Assembly (NCBI RefSeq): GCF_019175385.1 | Contig: NC_083346.1 | Span: forward strand, 57,875,821 to 57,939,820 | Source: Lycium barbarum | Lineage: Eukaryota > Streptophyta > Magnoliopsida > Solanales > Solanaceae | Length of the DNA: 64,000 nucleotides | Direction: 5' to 3' | Shown: positions 33,601 through 46,105 of the stretch, piece by piece | Layout: each line of letters begins with the position of its first letter | How positions within the stretch are numbered: position 1 is the first letter of the stretch | Position numbers and translations under genes: made by a program | The notes under the pieces: generated by a model | Databases searched by the model: none | Seen by the model: the letters and a program-made list of their open reading frames with translations, nothing else | What the model was told of the DNA's origin: nothing

Positions 33601-33710
33601 TTGATTTAAAAGTCTAAAGAGATCATGTGTGTAATAAGATTCTTCGGGTTCGCTCGGCCCTAACTAAAGGTCGGGTGCCCATCGCACCCTGGTAAGGTTA
33701 GGGTGGGACA
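30616..33710 (+). repeat. 3' LTR of element B
   Basis: Same length and structure as 21395-24489. Examples of the few differences: C/T at 30669 relative to 21448, and GGGTGGGACA instead of GGGTGTGACA at the end. Confidence 0.95.
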
Positions 33711-35440
33711 ATACAAATAATGCCTCCACATTTTCAAGGCATGAATCACAGCAACTAACTCTAGATCATGGATTGAATAGTTTTTCTCGTGTTTCTACAA
33801 CTGCCTTGAAGCATAAGTAATGACTTTACCGTACTGCATCAACACACAATCGAAATTTACTCCTGAAGCATCACAATAGACCTCATAGCCCTTCGACCCT
33901 TCAGGAAGTGTCAGAACTGAGGCCGAAGTCAATTTATCTTTCAACTCTCGAAAACTGCGCTCACAAGCATCCGTCCATTGAAATTTGGTTGATTTCTGAG
34001 TCAGCTTCGTCAATGGTGCAGAAATAGAAGAAAAACCTTCTAAAAATCTGCTGTAATAACCTGCCAAGCCTAGAAAACTACGAACCTCCGTAGGTGTTGT
34101 AGGTCTCGGCCAAGTCTTTACAGCTTCAATCTTCTGGGTATCCACCCGAATACCATCAGCTGAAATAATATGCCCCAGAAAAGTCACAGAATTTAACCAA
34201 AACTCACATTTTGAAAATTTTGCATATAGCTCCTAAGCTTGAAGAAATCTAAGGATAGCACGTAAATGATCCGCATGTTATGCCTCGTATCGAGAGTATA
34301 CCAGGATATCATCAATAAAAACAATCACAAACAAGTCTAGAAAAGGCCTGGACACATTGTTCATCAAATTCATGAACGTCGCCGGTGCATTAGTCAATCC
34401 GAACGACATTACTCGAAATTCGAAATGACCATATCTAGTTTTGAAGGCCGTCTTCGGAATATCTTTCTCCCTAACTCTCACCTGGTGGTACCCCGATCTC
34501 AAGTCTATTTTTGAGAATCATTTGGCACCCTGCAACCGATCAAATAAATCATCAATCCTTGGGAGCGGATATTTATTCTTGATCGTCACCCTATTCAGCT
34601 GTCTGTAATAAATACAATCCGCAAGGAACCATCTTTCTTTCTTACAAACAACACAGGTGCTCCCCACGGTGATGAACTACGCCTAATAAAGCCTTTCTCA
34701 AGCAAATCCTTCAATTGTTCCTTTAACTCTTTCAAGTTTGCAGGAGCCATTCTATAAGGAGGAATAGATATGGGCTTAATATCTGGTAGCATATCAATAG
34801 CGAAGTCAATATCTCATTCGGGTGGAAGGCCTGGAAGCTCATCCAAAAACATATCTGGAAACTCATTCGCTATCGGGACAGACTTAAGAGTTGGTGACTC
34901 TGCTTCTATATCCTGAACCCAGACTAAATGATAAATATAACCTTTAGCAAATCATCTTCCTTTCCTTGAGATAGGAAATAAACCTACCTCTCGAAGACGT
35001 TGTATTACCCTTCCACTCTAAATTTGGTTCTCCCGTAAATTGGAAACGAACCATTTTGGTTCTACAATCAATGTTGGCATAGCAAGAAGCCAACCAATCC
35101 ATACCCATAATGACATCCAAATCTACCATTTTCAGCTCGATCAAATCAGCCATGGTATGGCGGTTGCAAACTATAACCACACAATGTTTATATACCCGTC
35201 TAGCTATCACTGGGTCGCCAACGGGTGTAGACACTTCGAAAGGATTAATTGACTCAGGTTTCACCCCAATACGATCGACAATATAAGGAGTAATATATGA
35301 CAATGTAGAGCCTGGATCAATCAATGAATACACATCATGAGAAGATACCGATAATATACCTGTGACAACATCGGGGGAAGATTCAAGATCCTGTCACCTA
35401 GCAAGTGCATAAATACGGTGCTGAGGATAACTCGAACTCC
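33711..35440 (-). pseudogene. Element A pol, first half: protease, reverse transcriptase, RNase H start
   Basis: Minus-strand order: protease (35333-34944) with LIDPGSTLSYITP and [19 protein letters not shown] (from about 34860) with [37 protein letters not shown], then [20 protein letters not shown] and [13 protein letters not shown] (the Tyr-X-Asp-Asp motif as FIDD). RNase H starts with [15 protein letters not shown]. Lesions: stop at 34944, frameshift near 34610, TGA at about 34528 inside GAK-FSKID, a break near 34200-34275, and a TAG in the RNase H at about 33795. Element B splits the frame between codons for RHYLY and GVHVD at 33711/21394. Confidence 0.9.
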
Positions 35441-36736
35441 TCCTCTACCCCTACCATGGACTGCTGGTGTCTGTGAGCTTTGCCCTGGAGGGTGTACACA
35501 TGATGAAGAGCCAGCTGCTGATCCTGGGGGCTAGACCCTACCTCTACCACCTATCGATGGATAGTCACACATGATATGGCCTGGCCGACCACAGGCATAA
35601 CAAACGTCTAGACCTAATTGGCACGGACCTCAATGTAACTTACCACACTGAGTACATCGTGGTAGGGGTGGTCTCATCTGGCCTGAATCACCCCTATACT
35701 GAGAACTCGAAACTCTGACCCGATCCGAAGTGAATAGGTCGATCAAATCTCTGGCCCGTAAATCGTGGAGGCGCACTATTCGCTATATGGCCTAAGTGCC
35801 TAGAATACTGCTGCCTCTGACCTCCTCTAAACTCACTAACAGGACCTGAGGATCTAGCCCTCTTGCTATAACCCCTATCATGCTCACGCTCACTCCCCCG
35901 CTGTTGCTGCCGCTCTTCCAAATTCTAGGCATGAGCCTGGATGCGAGAAATATCCATACCATCCTGAAGTGAGGCCGTCAAACACTCATCCATCAAATGC
36001 AGCCCTAAACCATTCAAAAACCGATGCACGCGATCCCCCCATATTAGCTACCATGGCTGGAGCATACCTAGCAAAAGAATTAAAACGGAGGCTATACTCT
36101 AGGGCACTCATATTCCCCTATCTAAGATTTAAGAACTTGTCAGCTCTGGCCCATCGAACCTCTGGCAGCAAATAGTGTAGGAGGAAAGCATCTACAAACT
36201 CTCGCCATACCGATGGAGGTGCGTTAACTCCTCTAGATAAAATAAAAATAGCGTACCAATGAACCGCAACATCCCGTAATCTATAAGAGGCTATTTCTAC
36301 CGACTCAACATCCGAAGCATATATTACCTGCAATGTTCTTAACATTCCATCTGTGAAGCTTTGCGGGTTCTTATCCGGTTGTGGCCCAAAAAATTCTGGA
36401 GGGTTCAACCTAATGAAATCACGGGCTCTGGCACTGACAGCTTTATCACCATGACCTATACCTTGCCGCTGGGCCTGAGCGGCGACTAACTGTGTCAGCA
36501 AATGGATGGCCTCTCTCATCTCCTGTCCTGAGGCATCTGGTGGAGGAACTGGGGGTGTTGGAGCTGGAGCTGAGGCTGCTCCATGCTCCCCTGAAGCAGG
36601 TGGTGAGTGAGAGGACCGAGATGGAACATCATTCTGGGACTCGCCCTCCTCTATTTGTCGGCGGTACCTGCTCAGTCCTTCTACCTGCCACTATTTTGCC
36701 CTTCTGAGCTGCTGTAGCTTTTCTCTTCACAGGCAT
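35441..36736 (-). pseudogene. Element A gag
   Basis: Likely start ATG at 36736 (MPVKRKATAAQKGK), two bases after TATTTTCAG. An early frameshift near 36630 follows; the main piece 36519-36118 has MREAIHLLTQLVAAQAQ, NPPEFFGPQPDKNPQSF, VESVEIASYRLRDVAVHWY, the retrotransposon gag fold. The C-terminal knuckles are near 35650-35560: CTQCGKLH, a stop, then CYACGRPGHIMCD (CX2CX4HX3C). Several stops. It is co-linear with element C gag. Confidence 0.88.
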
Positions 36737-36923
36737 CGCTGAAAATATAACGTACAGTTAAGAGAAGAGAAATTCTTATACCATAGCTATATTGCATGAT
36801 CTATGATGAAGAAGAAAGTCATTCATTCCTAAATGCTCGCAGCCTCCTATTTATAAGTGTGGCGCGCTTCACACCCATAAATAAGACTTTACTAGACACA
36901 GCCCGTAGACACACCCCAGGATG

Positions 36924-36943
36924 AACTGCTCTGATACCCCTTT
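36924..36943 (-). promoter_or_regulatory. Element A primer binding site
   Basis: Minus strand GGGGTATCAGAGCAG next to the 5' LTR; TGGTATCAGAGC (initiator Met tRNA type) with the first T lost. Confidence 0.8.
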
Positions 36944-39176
36944 TGTCACGATCCAACCGGAGGGCCATGACGGGCACCCGAAACTACCCTACCGAGAACC
37001 TATTAGCATACTCTCATAATCACATCTAGGTGAGCCACATGACTAAATCATAATTACCATGAACCAAAGGACACAAGTTCCATCGAACATAGGCAAATTT
37101 ATACAAACATCATTAATTATGCCCATATATACAAGCCGACAAGGCCACCAAAAATGATATATAAAATGTAAACCGATAAGACTACGGGATACCTAGCTAT
37201 ACACATCTCTTTACGAGCCTTTACAAAGAGTATGTAATATCATAAAGATGGGATAGGACCCCGCCATGCCCATACATGTACACAAAAAAATAATACTATC
37301 TACTGCAGCTTCGGATCAAATGGGGCACTTCTAGGCAATCACTGACGAAGCAGCCTAAAAGTATGGTCTGTCTCCCTGTCTACCTGTGGGCATGGACACA
37401 GCGTCCAAAAACAAAAAGACATCAGTACGAACAATGTACTGAGTATGTAAGGCATGATGAAAGCATGAAGATAACATAAGATAAAAAGATCAATTTATAC
37501 CTCTTAATACGATTGTCATGCATACTTAACCTTCCTCTGAAGGAAACATCGCGTACACATACGTATAATGATACCATACCCCGCCATGTAGGCTCGATGT
37601 CACCATACCCGGCTAAAACAAGGCTCGGTATTATCCATACCCGACCATAGTAAGAATCGGTGTTGTCCATACCCAACTACAGTGGTGTGCGCGCAATTGA
37701 TATCATACTCGGGCATATAATCTCGGTGTCACAACATAGCTATATACATATATGACATACATGAGTATCCAAAGGGAACATTACAACTCTATCGGGGTGA
37801 CATATGGTCGGTAAGCCCCCGATTTATATTATGGAATCACTATCATCATCACTACGAAGAGATTTTATCAATAATATCTCAAGAATCTTGGAAGTCAAGA
37901 GATTCTAGCACTTTCTAGGAATATGACATTACGGATATCTTAGACGGATTCACAATAAGGAAATCATGCCTTTGGAAAGAAAGAGTTAGACTTAACATAC
38001 CTTTACGTCTTCTTAATTACTTACGTTCTTCTCTAAAGTCCACAAAATCTACATTCAAGAGGGTTCATACTAAGGTTAAGTCTTGAAAACAATCCTAAGT
38101 TCAAACTAGTGTAATTAACGAGCTAACGAAATTTGAGCAGCATTTCTCCTAGTTTATCAACTTCCACCATATTACAAAACAACTCCCAAACCACAATAAC
38201 AACATCCAGAATATCATAATCAAGAATTTATATTCAATTTAGTCTCAAATTTGTCTAAAGTCCCTTTTCAAGTTCATCTCACAGTTATCTTCTTCACGTC
38301 ACACTTTATAACTTCTCCACTTTAATTCTTTTCCTTTCCAAGGGTTACTAAAAATTTTCATCAACTCAATCATGTAAATAAGATGGAGAACATATCTTGT
38401 AGTAGGAAAACTTCACCTCACTCAACTCCTTCCAAAACCAAGTCATCACAACTTTGTAGGGAAACAAGAACAATTACCTTCCTTGGATTATCTTTGATGT
38501 TTTGATGTTGATCTTCTCTCTTGATGAAATGGAACGGTTTTGAGTGTTATGGAGCCTTCAAGAACTCTCTATAAGTGTGGGGAAATAACTGTGGGAGGTT
38601 GATATGAAAATGGGGTCTTCTGGGATTTAAAAAGGTGGCAAAGTCGCCCCCCCTCCCCACATCAACTTGCGGTGGAGATGCGGCTCAGCATATGAGATAT
38701 GCTGGAGAATCTCCCCTCCTCTCCATGGGGTGGAGGTTGGGCAGTGTTGGCTGCCAATTTGGTGAGTTTGCTTCCCATATGAGGCCCAGCATACTGAGTA
38801 TGCGGCCGCATATGGCCCCATTTTCCCCGATTTCGCGAAAATGCGTTCTTTTTGATTCGTTTGATCTCCAATCCTTATGGAACCTTCTTGGCACTTGTAT
38901 AAAACTTCATTAACCATCTAAGGGGCCCTATATCTCCCCCTCAAGGAATTACTAAACAATGTATAACTCAAATGATACGAAATTTTCCCAAAACATGACT
39001 CAAATTCCAATTCCTTCAACGAACTTACTTCCACTGATTCATATGACTCCAAAACCTTAAGGTACACACTTAAAGTTATCAAATACCCTCCTTAACCTTA
39101 TAAGGGCTTCATTTCCACTTTATTATTGCATTACTCTACTCTTAACGCAACGATATGAAACTTTCAAGATGTAACA
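36944..39176 (-). repeat. 5' LTR of element A
   Basis: Starts TGTCACGATCCAACCGG and ends CAAGATGTAACA. It is the undisturbed partner of 14565-19436, and shows the empty site for the solo LTR at about 37525-37535. Double hairpin near 37397-37446; minus-strand TATA region near 38630; CATATGCGGCC/GGCCGCATATGG-type repeats upstream of TATA at 38680-38820. Confidence 0.92.
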
Positions 39177-40160
39177 GCCAGCTGGGCTACTACCCTGTGC
39201 GGCGCACCAAGCCATTTTCTGGGCAGAAAATTTCAGAAATTCAAATTTAAAAATAATTAAAATAAAAAGCCTAGGGTGGGGGGGGGGGGGGGAATTCCCC
39301 CCACAAAAACATTCTTCCCTCTCTCTAAACCCTATTCATTTCTCTCTCTTCTCTCTACAACTATCCTCACTTCACATTCCATCCATTCCCGTCATTCATC
39401 CACTACTTCACCACCATCATCACATTAAAGTTGAGGTATGTTTTCTTGTTTATTTTTCTATTTTACTCCCTCCGTTTCAATTTATGTGAACCCATTTGAC
39501 TGGGCACAAAATTTAAGAAAGAAAAGAAGACTTTTAAACTTGTAGTGTTAAAGGAGTCACATATATTGTGTGTAGCTATAAATCATTGCATAAAGGTAAA
39601 TTGTTTACAAATATAGCAAAGGATCATTATTTTTGACATGGACTAATAAGAAAATAGGTTCACATAAATTGAAACAGAGGGAGTAGTTCTTAGTTTCATT
39701 TGTAGTAGACTTTATGACTTGATTTTTTGTGATTAAAGCGTGCAAAATGACTGTTAAATTAGTTGAGCATGTAGTATAGATGTATGTCTTTCTTGTTGAG
39801 TTTTTTGGGGAGTTCATCTTCCCTAATCACAATAATCCATGCTCACTAAATAGTGCACATAAGGTGCTTGTAAAAAGGCTCAAGTAGACTTTAACCTGAC
39901 ATATCCTACTTGACACTCACTATGCTTTAAACTTCCAAATTTATAGTTAACTTCTTATTTTTCCTGTTTAGTTAGTGAACTGTTGTTATGTAAAATTGTT
40001 GATTCCTCGAGGCATTTGTTAGCCTGATATTCCATCATATGGTTGAAACCTTGAATTTAGGGCGTATAAAGGCGTAGTTTAAGTCCACAAATATCAAACT
40101 TGTGAGCATGCTATAGACATAAGTATGGGGTTATCTAGACCCTATTTGAGCTTATATTTG
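39177..40160 (+). other. Element D spacer after the pol end, with MITE insertion
   Basis: Continues the spacer cut at 14564 (GCCAG is the TSD of A). It contains a run of about 16 G at 39277-39292, a CT-rich leader-like stretch (39310-39430) and a Stowaway MITE. No coding sequence. Confidence 0.5.
39466..39683. mobile_element. Stowaway-type MITE, TSD TA
   Basis: Terminal inverted repeats CTCCCTCCGTTTCAATTTAT and, from the other end, CTCCCTCTGTTTCAATTTAT, continuing as GTGAACC on both sides. The TA target duplication is present at both ends. 218 bp, AT-rich, non-coding. Stowaway elements are moved by Mariner-like transposases. Confidence 0.93.
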
Positions 40161-41175
40161 TTATCTGGAATGTCTTAGCAAATAATTTTCATCTTGTACA
40201 TGTACTATGCTACCCCGTTCAAAGAGAGCAAAGGGGAACACTGGATAGGATTCTTCCAGTAATCGCTCGAGGAGTGCCCAGGTGTCTAGGAGTGATACTT
40301 CCTCCATACAGAAGGCTGAGGTACCACTACCATAGGCACCCATACCAAAGTACCTCTCTAGTCGATTTGGATTCGAGTTATGATTCCAGAGGGGTTGCAT
40401 TGGTTCAGGCATTGACCACCAAACTTGGTACTTGATGCTGAGCCAGGGTTCATGATAGAATATTGAAGAGGAAGTATCCAAGGGTGCATCTCAACCTCAA
40501 GGACTTTGCGTTTGACCTGTTGTTCTTACATGTGAGGCTGATCAACACTAGTATGGTTCGGGGCTTAGTATGCAAATTGGATTCCCCTAACAATGATGAG
40601 AAGGAGCACCAGGTGCTTATCAGAGATCGGCATGTAAAGTTCTCCTACAACATTGTAAATCAAATGATGCAGTTCCCCTGAGCACCCACATAAGGATTTT
40701 GACCACTTCTTCATGAGGCATAACTACAAGGCCATTCTTGACACTCTTTATGGCATGAGTGCTTTGGCCGTATGGATTAGGGAAAAGGATAACCACCACT
40801 ACAGGATGAGGCTCTCATAATTGAAGACTGAGGCCAAGATAACTTTAAAAGTGGTCAACTACATGATATTGCCTAGTTTTTATGAGACAAATGTTGATCG
40901 TTTGAGCCTTCTTAGTCTATGCCATTTTGAAAAAGATGAAATTCAACTTGGTTAAGATCATGTTGCAGTAGATGAGTAAGGTAAAGAAGAAGGGGTCGAA
41001 AAAAAATCTTCTATCCCAGCATGTTGACCAAGTACTTGTTGGGGTGTAATATTCTCGAGGATGACTTCAATAACCGTAAGGTGGAGGCAGCTTCTATGTA
41101 CTTTGATGCTACGTCCGTGAAGGATGGGGCTGGACCGTCTGGTTCTGTGCTTTCACTAGAGCAGATGGTCATATG
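40161..41175 (+). pseudogene. Element D downstream ORF (env-like / plant-transposon-protein-like), part 1
   Basis: Several frames carry conserved-looking stretches: FAFDLLFLHVRLINTSMVRG and VKFSYNIVNQMMQFP (40490-40680), KAILDTLYGMSALAVW (about 40727), and LTKYLLGCNILEDDF with SGSVLSLEQMV (41024-41170). The place after the pol end in an Athila-type element is where the extra, env-like ORF lies. The match to a named domain is a weak impression. Stops and shifts break it, and a solo LTR interrupts it at 41176. Confidence 0.45.
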
Positions 41176-43892
41176 TGTCACGACCCAAATCGGAGGACAA
41201 CGACTGACACTCAAGACCCTACTCGGCTGAGTGCCATACTATCATTGCACTCATAAGTCACAATCTTATGTGAGCCTTTAAATTATGAAATGACGCTTCC
41301 GTCAGGTAAAACATGAAGAACCTTTTAATAAAACTCTTTCATCAAGTCAGGTACTTCTCCCTTATCGCTAATTCAAAGAAAACCTTTAGTCATAATAAAA
41401 TTCTTAAATCAATGCATATGAACACAGTGACCTATATGGCCGCCTTACACAACTGTCAACATCTCGACACACTATCCACAGGACACTGTCTGCAAAAGCC
41501 TTTAACATAAACGAGATGCCATAACATAAGTTGGGCCAAGGCCTCAACGTGCCCGTAATGCATCTGACTCGAGGACTTACATAAGTACTATGACTCGGCA
41601 ACACTCCGAATAGAAATGGAGTTCACCAATCCAGCTGATAGCCTGGGAACGTCCTATGGCAAGTGTCGTTTACTCAACTGTTTGCACCTGTGTGGCATGA
41701 AACACAGTGCCCCCAGGCAAAGGGATGTCAGTACAAACAATGTACCGAGTATGTAAGGCAGAATTTAAACAATATATCATGATTCAAAGGATAAGAAGAA
41801 TGTACGAGTCAACCTGTACTTGTGATTGTCGCTAAGGACCATGAATATGCATAATGTACTTTTGTAAACATGTATATATGCATATGCACCTTTACCCATT
41901 TGCTCCTTCGAGCTTCGCCCCGTCGGGCATCATATAATAATGGCCCCATCAGGCAGCCCCTTCGGGTATCTCCATCATCATATACCAGCTGATCAAGTGG
42001 TTTGCGTATATAACACCTTAGCCCTTTTACCTTCCCCATAAAATCATGATACGTGATAATTTTTGTAAAACATCAAAAGACTCCCTTCGGAGCAACTTTT
42101 AGTTCAAAATGGGAACTTCTTCCCCTTTTTCATTTGTCTTTTTCGAGACTTAAAAATAAAATATGAAATGCATATGAATGAAGAAACCTCATGAATGTCC
42201 CCTTCGGGATTTAGACACCATTATGGAAACATACGACCTATGGATGCCCCTTCGGAACTTAAGAAGTAAAGGAACAGTCATAAAAGGGCTACAAGAACAT
42301 CAAAGACTGAAGTACTCCTAGTGCTTCTAAAATTAGGGTAATATGGAAGCTCGCTTACTCATTTGTTCGTTCATATCATAGGATCATGCCAAAACGAAAG
42401 AAAGGATAGCCTTAACATTCTTGGAAGCTCGCTTCTCAACTTTCTAACCTACCTCCTGTCTTGAAATCTACATATAAAACCATTCATACTATTGTTAGGC
42501 TCATCACCATACGCTTGTCTTAAGCCTTCAATTTAAATCCTTTTTAGAATCTGCCGCAATTCGGGCAGCATCTCCCCTGTTTATATCCCTACCCCAAAAT
42601 CACAATACCAACAACCAAAAACAACAATAACAACACTAACATCAACAACATTATTATCAATACTAATATAATCCATTCCATCCTAAAACTTCTTTTCATA
42701 ATCAATCCATAACAACTTCATACAACCCCTTATACACTCGTATACGACAATTCCTTAAAATCATTATTATCCTTCATAACAAGATTATGCTTAAAACATA
42801 CTAATAATTATAACCCAAGGAAATTCACAACTTAAAACATCATCAAATGCTTATTTGAACTTTTCCTCCAACTTTCTTCTCCTCAAATCTTAACATAATT
42901 ACCAAACAAACTCATAAACATTAAACTAATATGAACTCTTACCTCAAAATTCGAGAAAACTTCAATTCCATGGTTTATCCACCTTAAAAATAGTCACTCA
43001 AACATCTTCAAGAAGAGGAGACAAGTACAAACCTCACTTGGAAACCCTTAACCACTTTAATCTTCACTTTGATCCTTGGTTTAGGCTTGGAAATATGTTG
43101 GAATGTTTGGAGAAGTTTCTAGGACTTCCTAGGACTTGGGGATATGCTAAAGATGAAATAAAAATGACCAAAATTGTCATATAAACTTGTAGTAATATTC
43201 ATGTATGTTGTGGAAGTTGGAGGAAGGTTCTAGCAGATTTGGGAAGGTTTGGGGAGGTTTTGGATATGGGATGAATGTTATGGGAAGTTCTAAAGAGGTG
43301 TGGAGATGAAAAATGGTGAAAAATTAAATGATTTAGATGACTTAAGGGGTATATATAGCAGTCCAATTCGGTTTGGGGCTAATAGGCCGAAATTGGTGGG
43401 CTTTTAAATGATTTCTAGAATTTTCGCGTAGGTTCGCGGGCTTCTGATAATCCATTTTAAAATGCCCATAACTCCCTACTCCGATGTTTCATAGACAAAC
43501 AGTTTGTTGAGTTGGAAACTAGCCTCGACGAACTCCATTTTAGGCTCTTGAAACACCTAAAAACTCCTGATATACCAGGAGATATACCTCTCTGAAGTTG
43601 ACCCAAAATTGTCCTCCATCTTTTCTCTAAAATTCCAACAAACTTAATTTCCTTAATTCACTTGTCCTCCAATCCTTCCATAACTTATTATATGAACTTA
43701 AACCCTCATAACCATAAGATAGACGCATATAATCTCATATATTCTTGAAGGTAACTCCAGTGTCCATACTTAAAACAACCAACACCTGACGAATCTCAAC
43801 GTACAAAACTACGGGTGTAACAACTTAGCCATAGTTTAACATACTTACGTTCAAATTTGATAAGTGTTTCTCCGAAAGTACGGGGTGTGACA
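41176..43892 (-). mobile_element. Solo LTR of a gypsy element, near-perfect TSD
   Basis: Starts TGTCACGACCCAAATCGG and ends CGGGGTGTGACA. Flanks ATATG (41171-41175) and ATATT (43893-43897) match at 4 of 5 bases. Minus strand: TATA in CTGCTATATATACCCC near 43350-43365, donor GTAAGAGTTC near 42940, GGGGAGATGCTGCCCGAATT near 42560, acceptor TATATGTAG, a mini-exon of about 50 nt whose second donor is mutated to AATGTTAAGGC near 42410. Hairpin-rich CCCCGTCGGGC words 41900-42010; double hairpin 41706-41750. Confidence 0.88.
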
Positions 43893-44215
43893 ATATTTCT
43901 GGAGGATTCAATGCTGATGATGATGGGTAACCTGAGGCTCCAGGCCGACATGGCCAGATTGATCTGGATTAGCTACAGAGATTGTATTTGGTGTCCGCTA
44001 GCACCCATCAGTTCTTAGGCCTAGATGGACCCCCGATATTGCCCTCAGATGAGGATATTAACTTTCAGGGATCAGATGGTTACATTGATTTTGAGGATGA
44101 TGCTTGATACATGGAGTTCATTTTCTCCACTTTATATTTTGTCCCATTATCTTTAATTTTGTGCTTGTGGGGACAACACACTGTCTAAGTGTGGGATGGG
44201 GGAAATACTTTTCTA
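43893..44215 (+). pseudogene. Element D downstream ORF, end, and PPT-like region
   Basis: Frame pieces FLGLDGPPILPSDEDINFQG and SDGYIDFEDDA end near 44107. About 44170-44215 has GGGGACAACACACTGTCTAA followed by GTGTGGGATGGGGGAAAT, a motif type found just before the 3' LTR in Athila/Tat elements. This supports that D's frame continues here after the solo LTR. Confidence 0.55.
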
Positions 44216-45312
44216 TTTTTGTTATTTCTGGATGATTGTACAATTCGCACTATTTTTATTTGTTTTGTCACATGAAATTGTTTTTATTTGTTTCATGCTT
44301 TCCAAGGGAGGCTCATAACACCTCGTGGATTCGGGTTAGGTTTGAACTCATTAAATGCTTCTGGTTAGACTCGAACCATGGGAACTAAGGTGTATTCACG
44401 TGTGAAAGTCAAGATCTAAGTATATTACCAAGTGTACAAAGATTGGAGTTGAAAAGAATCTAAGGAAAAAAAAAATAGGAAAAACCTGGGTCAAGATGCA
44501 GCCAGGATACTGACCGCATGCAAGCTCTTCGAAAATCACTGAAAGTTTGTACTTTCAAATTTCTAAATTTGACATACGGAAGTCATATATGACCCACATA
44601 TTGAACCGTTAGTTGGAACGTAAAAAGAGGTAACTTCAATTCTCTGAACTCGACATGCGAACCGCATTTCAGACCTGACAACAATTCAATAAACACGAGA
44701 TTTCAGAAATTCTAAACCCTATCACATTTTGGGCGAGTTCTTGAGAGTTATTTTGGCCTAGACTCATACACAAACACCTAAGGTTAGTTCTTTTTTATCT
44801 TATTGTCACATTACACTGGGTATGTTATTGGTCAAATTACATGAAATTATCAAGGATCAACACGAGATTATCATCTCAATCTATAGATTATTGAAAATCA
44901 ACCCAAGATCAATTAAAGAAGAATTTTGAGAAAACTTCAAAAGGCAAGATCTTTGATCTCTTCTGACGTTTATTGGGTGCATTATAGATCGTGTAAACTA
45001 TTGAAAGTGGTGTTAGGTCACTTTGTATTGATTTGAATTATTAAGAACACCATTCTAGGCTTGAACCCTAGTTTTTATGAAAAAGGTCGGGGAGTCAGAT
45101 TTCGATCAAAGTTTTAATCTTTATCACTCTAATTGAATGTAGAGTGATTGTTTGAGCATTGGAGAGTACATTTGAAAGAGTTCAGTGGGATTTGAGGCAT
45201 ATCTACTTTGAAAAGCTCTTTTGTCAGTAAAGGTGTTTTGAACGAGGCTATATGTGCGAGCACAACAAGCTCGCATCGTGTCTCCATACTTTATTTCATA
45301 TTATTATATATG
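44216..45312 (+). other. Probable 3' LTR region of element D
   Basis: Non-coding, AT-rich. It follows the PPT-like motif, so it should be the 3' LTR of D, but I could not align it convincingly with 6644-7613. The end of D is therefore not fixed. Confidence 0.35.
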
Positions 45313-46021
45313 TGTTGACTCCTAATTTTTGACCTCCTGTAATTTTATTTAATTGCCCTGAGTTCTCGGATTTTAAACGGAGTGAAGTGTGTATTTTTAT
45401 GAGCCAAAATGATTTTTACAAAATTACTTCGATAACATTTTGCCATTTCATTTGGAAAAATAAATTCAAATATATATATTGCAAGTCATTTAAAATATTT
45501 TATATATTTTTACTATATATATTAAAGTGCTTGTTAAATTAATCAGGAAATAACTCAAAAAAAAATTATTTAAATAATTAAATTACAATGCGTCAAATCA
45601 ACAAATATTTTACTCCATTTTAATTCAAGAAATTTGATCAATTAAATAAATAATCATTTTACCTCTCAATTTTTTAAATTTGCATAATCAATGTGTAGTG
45701 GAAATTTTTAAAGATAGTCATAATTAATTAAGAGGCTTAATTATGGTTATATGTGAAAATTGTTTGTTATGTGCTTAATTATGGCTACAATTTTAAATAA
45801 TCAATTGGTAGTTAATTATGGTCCTAATTGAAATAGCCAATTTCATGGTTCAAGTCAATTGAGGCTATATTTGCAATAATGGTCCTTTTATGCATGTGGC
45901 CATATTTTAAATGGAAATTAATTAGTTAATTGGTTGCAATTTGGACATAAATTAAAGGTTTAATTAATGGACAACTTTTAATCTTGGCTATTTGTTAAAA
46001 TTGGCATATTTTGCTCCTCTA

Positions 46022-46105
46022 AGTATACACATGTATACACGTATATACACGAGTATACATGTATATACGTGTATACCATGTATATATGCATGTATGTTTG
46101 GGCCC
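46022..46105. repeat. GTATAC palindrome cluster 1
   Basis: Dense copies of GTATACACGTATATAC-like words, many self-complementary. A second cluster is at 49352-49502. Confidence 0.75.

Larger units (their letters stand above)
21395..33710 (+). mobile_element. Element B: young non-autonomous (LARD-like) LTR retrotransposon, TSD ATACA
   Basis: It is 12.3 kb, with perfect duplications ATACA at 21390-21394 and 33711-33715. Two LTRs of identical length (3095 bp), in register over their whole length at an offset of 9221, differ by only scattered substitutions, so the insertion is recent. PBS TGGTATCAGAGC at 24493 and PPT before 30616 are intact. The internal region, minus the solo LTR 27526-30577, is about 3.1 kb with no gag or pol frame on either strand. 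Its first 200 bases resemble the leader of element C. It would need proteins supplied in trans by a relative. It carries a 5S rRNA-derived segment. Confidence 0.93.
14565..39176 (-). mobile_element. Ty3/gypsy element A (complete outline, minus strand, TSD GCCAG), with nested insertions
   Basis: Both ends are supported by perfect 5-bp duplications GCCAG (14560-14564; 39177-39181). Left LTR 14565-19436 and right LTR 36944-39176 are the same family; without its insert the left LTR is about 2.2 kb, equal to the right one. The internal region reads right to left: PBS next to 36944, gag from 36736, protease, RT, RNase H, integrase, chromodomain-like tail ending at 19633, then a PPT beside 19436. 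Element B (21395-33710) splits RNase H, and a solo LTR (15151-17790) sits in the left LTR. All coding parts have stops and shifts, so A is dead. Confidence 0.93.

Noticed and set aside
39277..39292. G-run as a functional G-quadruplex
   Set aside because: A single homopolymer run in a spacer; no separated G-tracts or conservation to support function.
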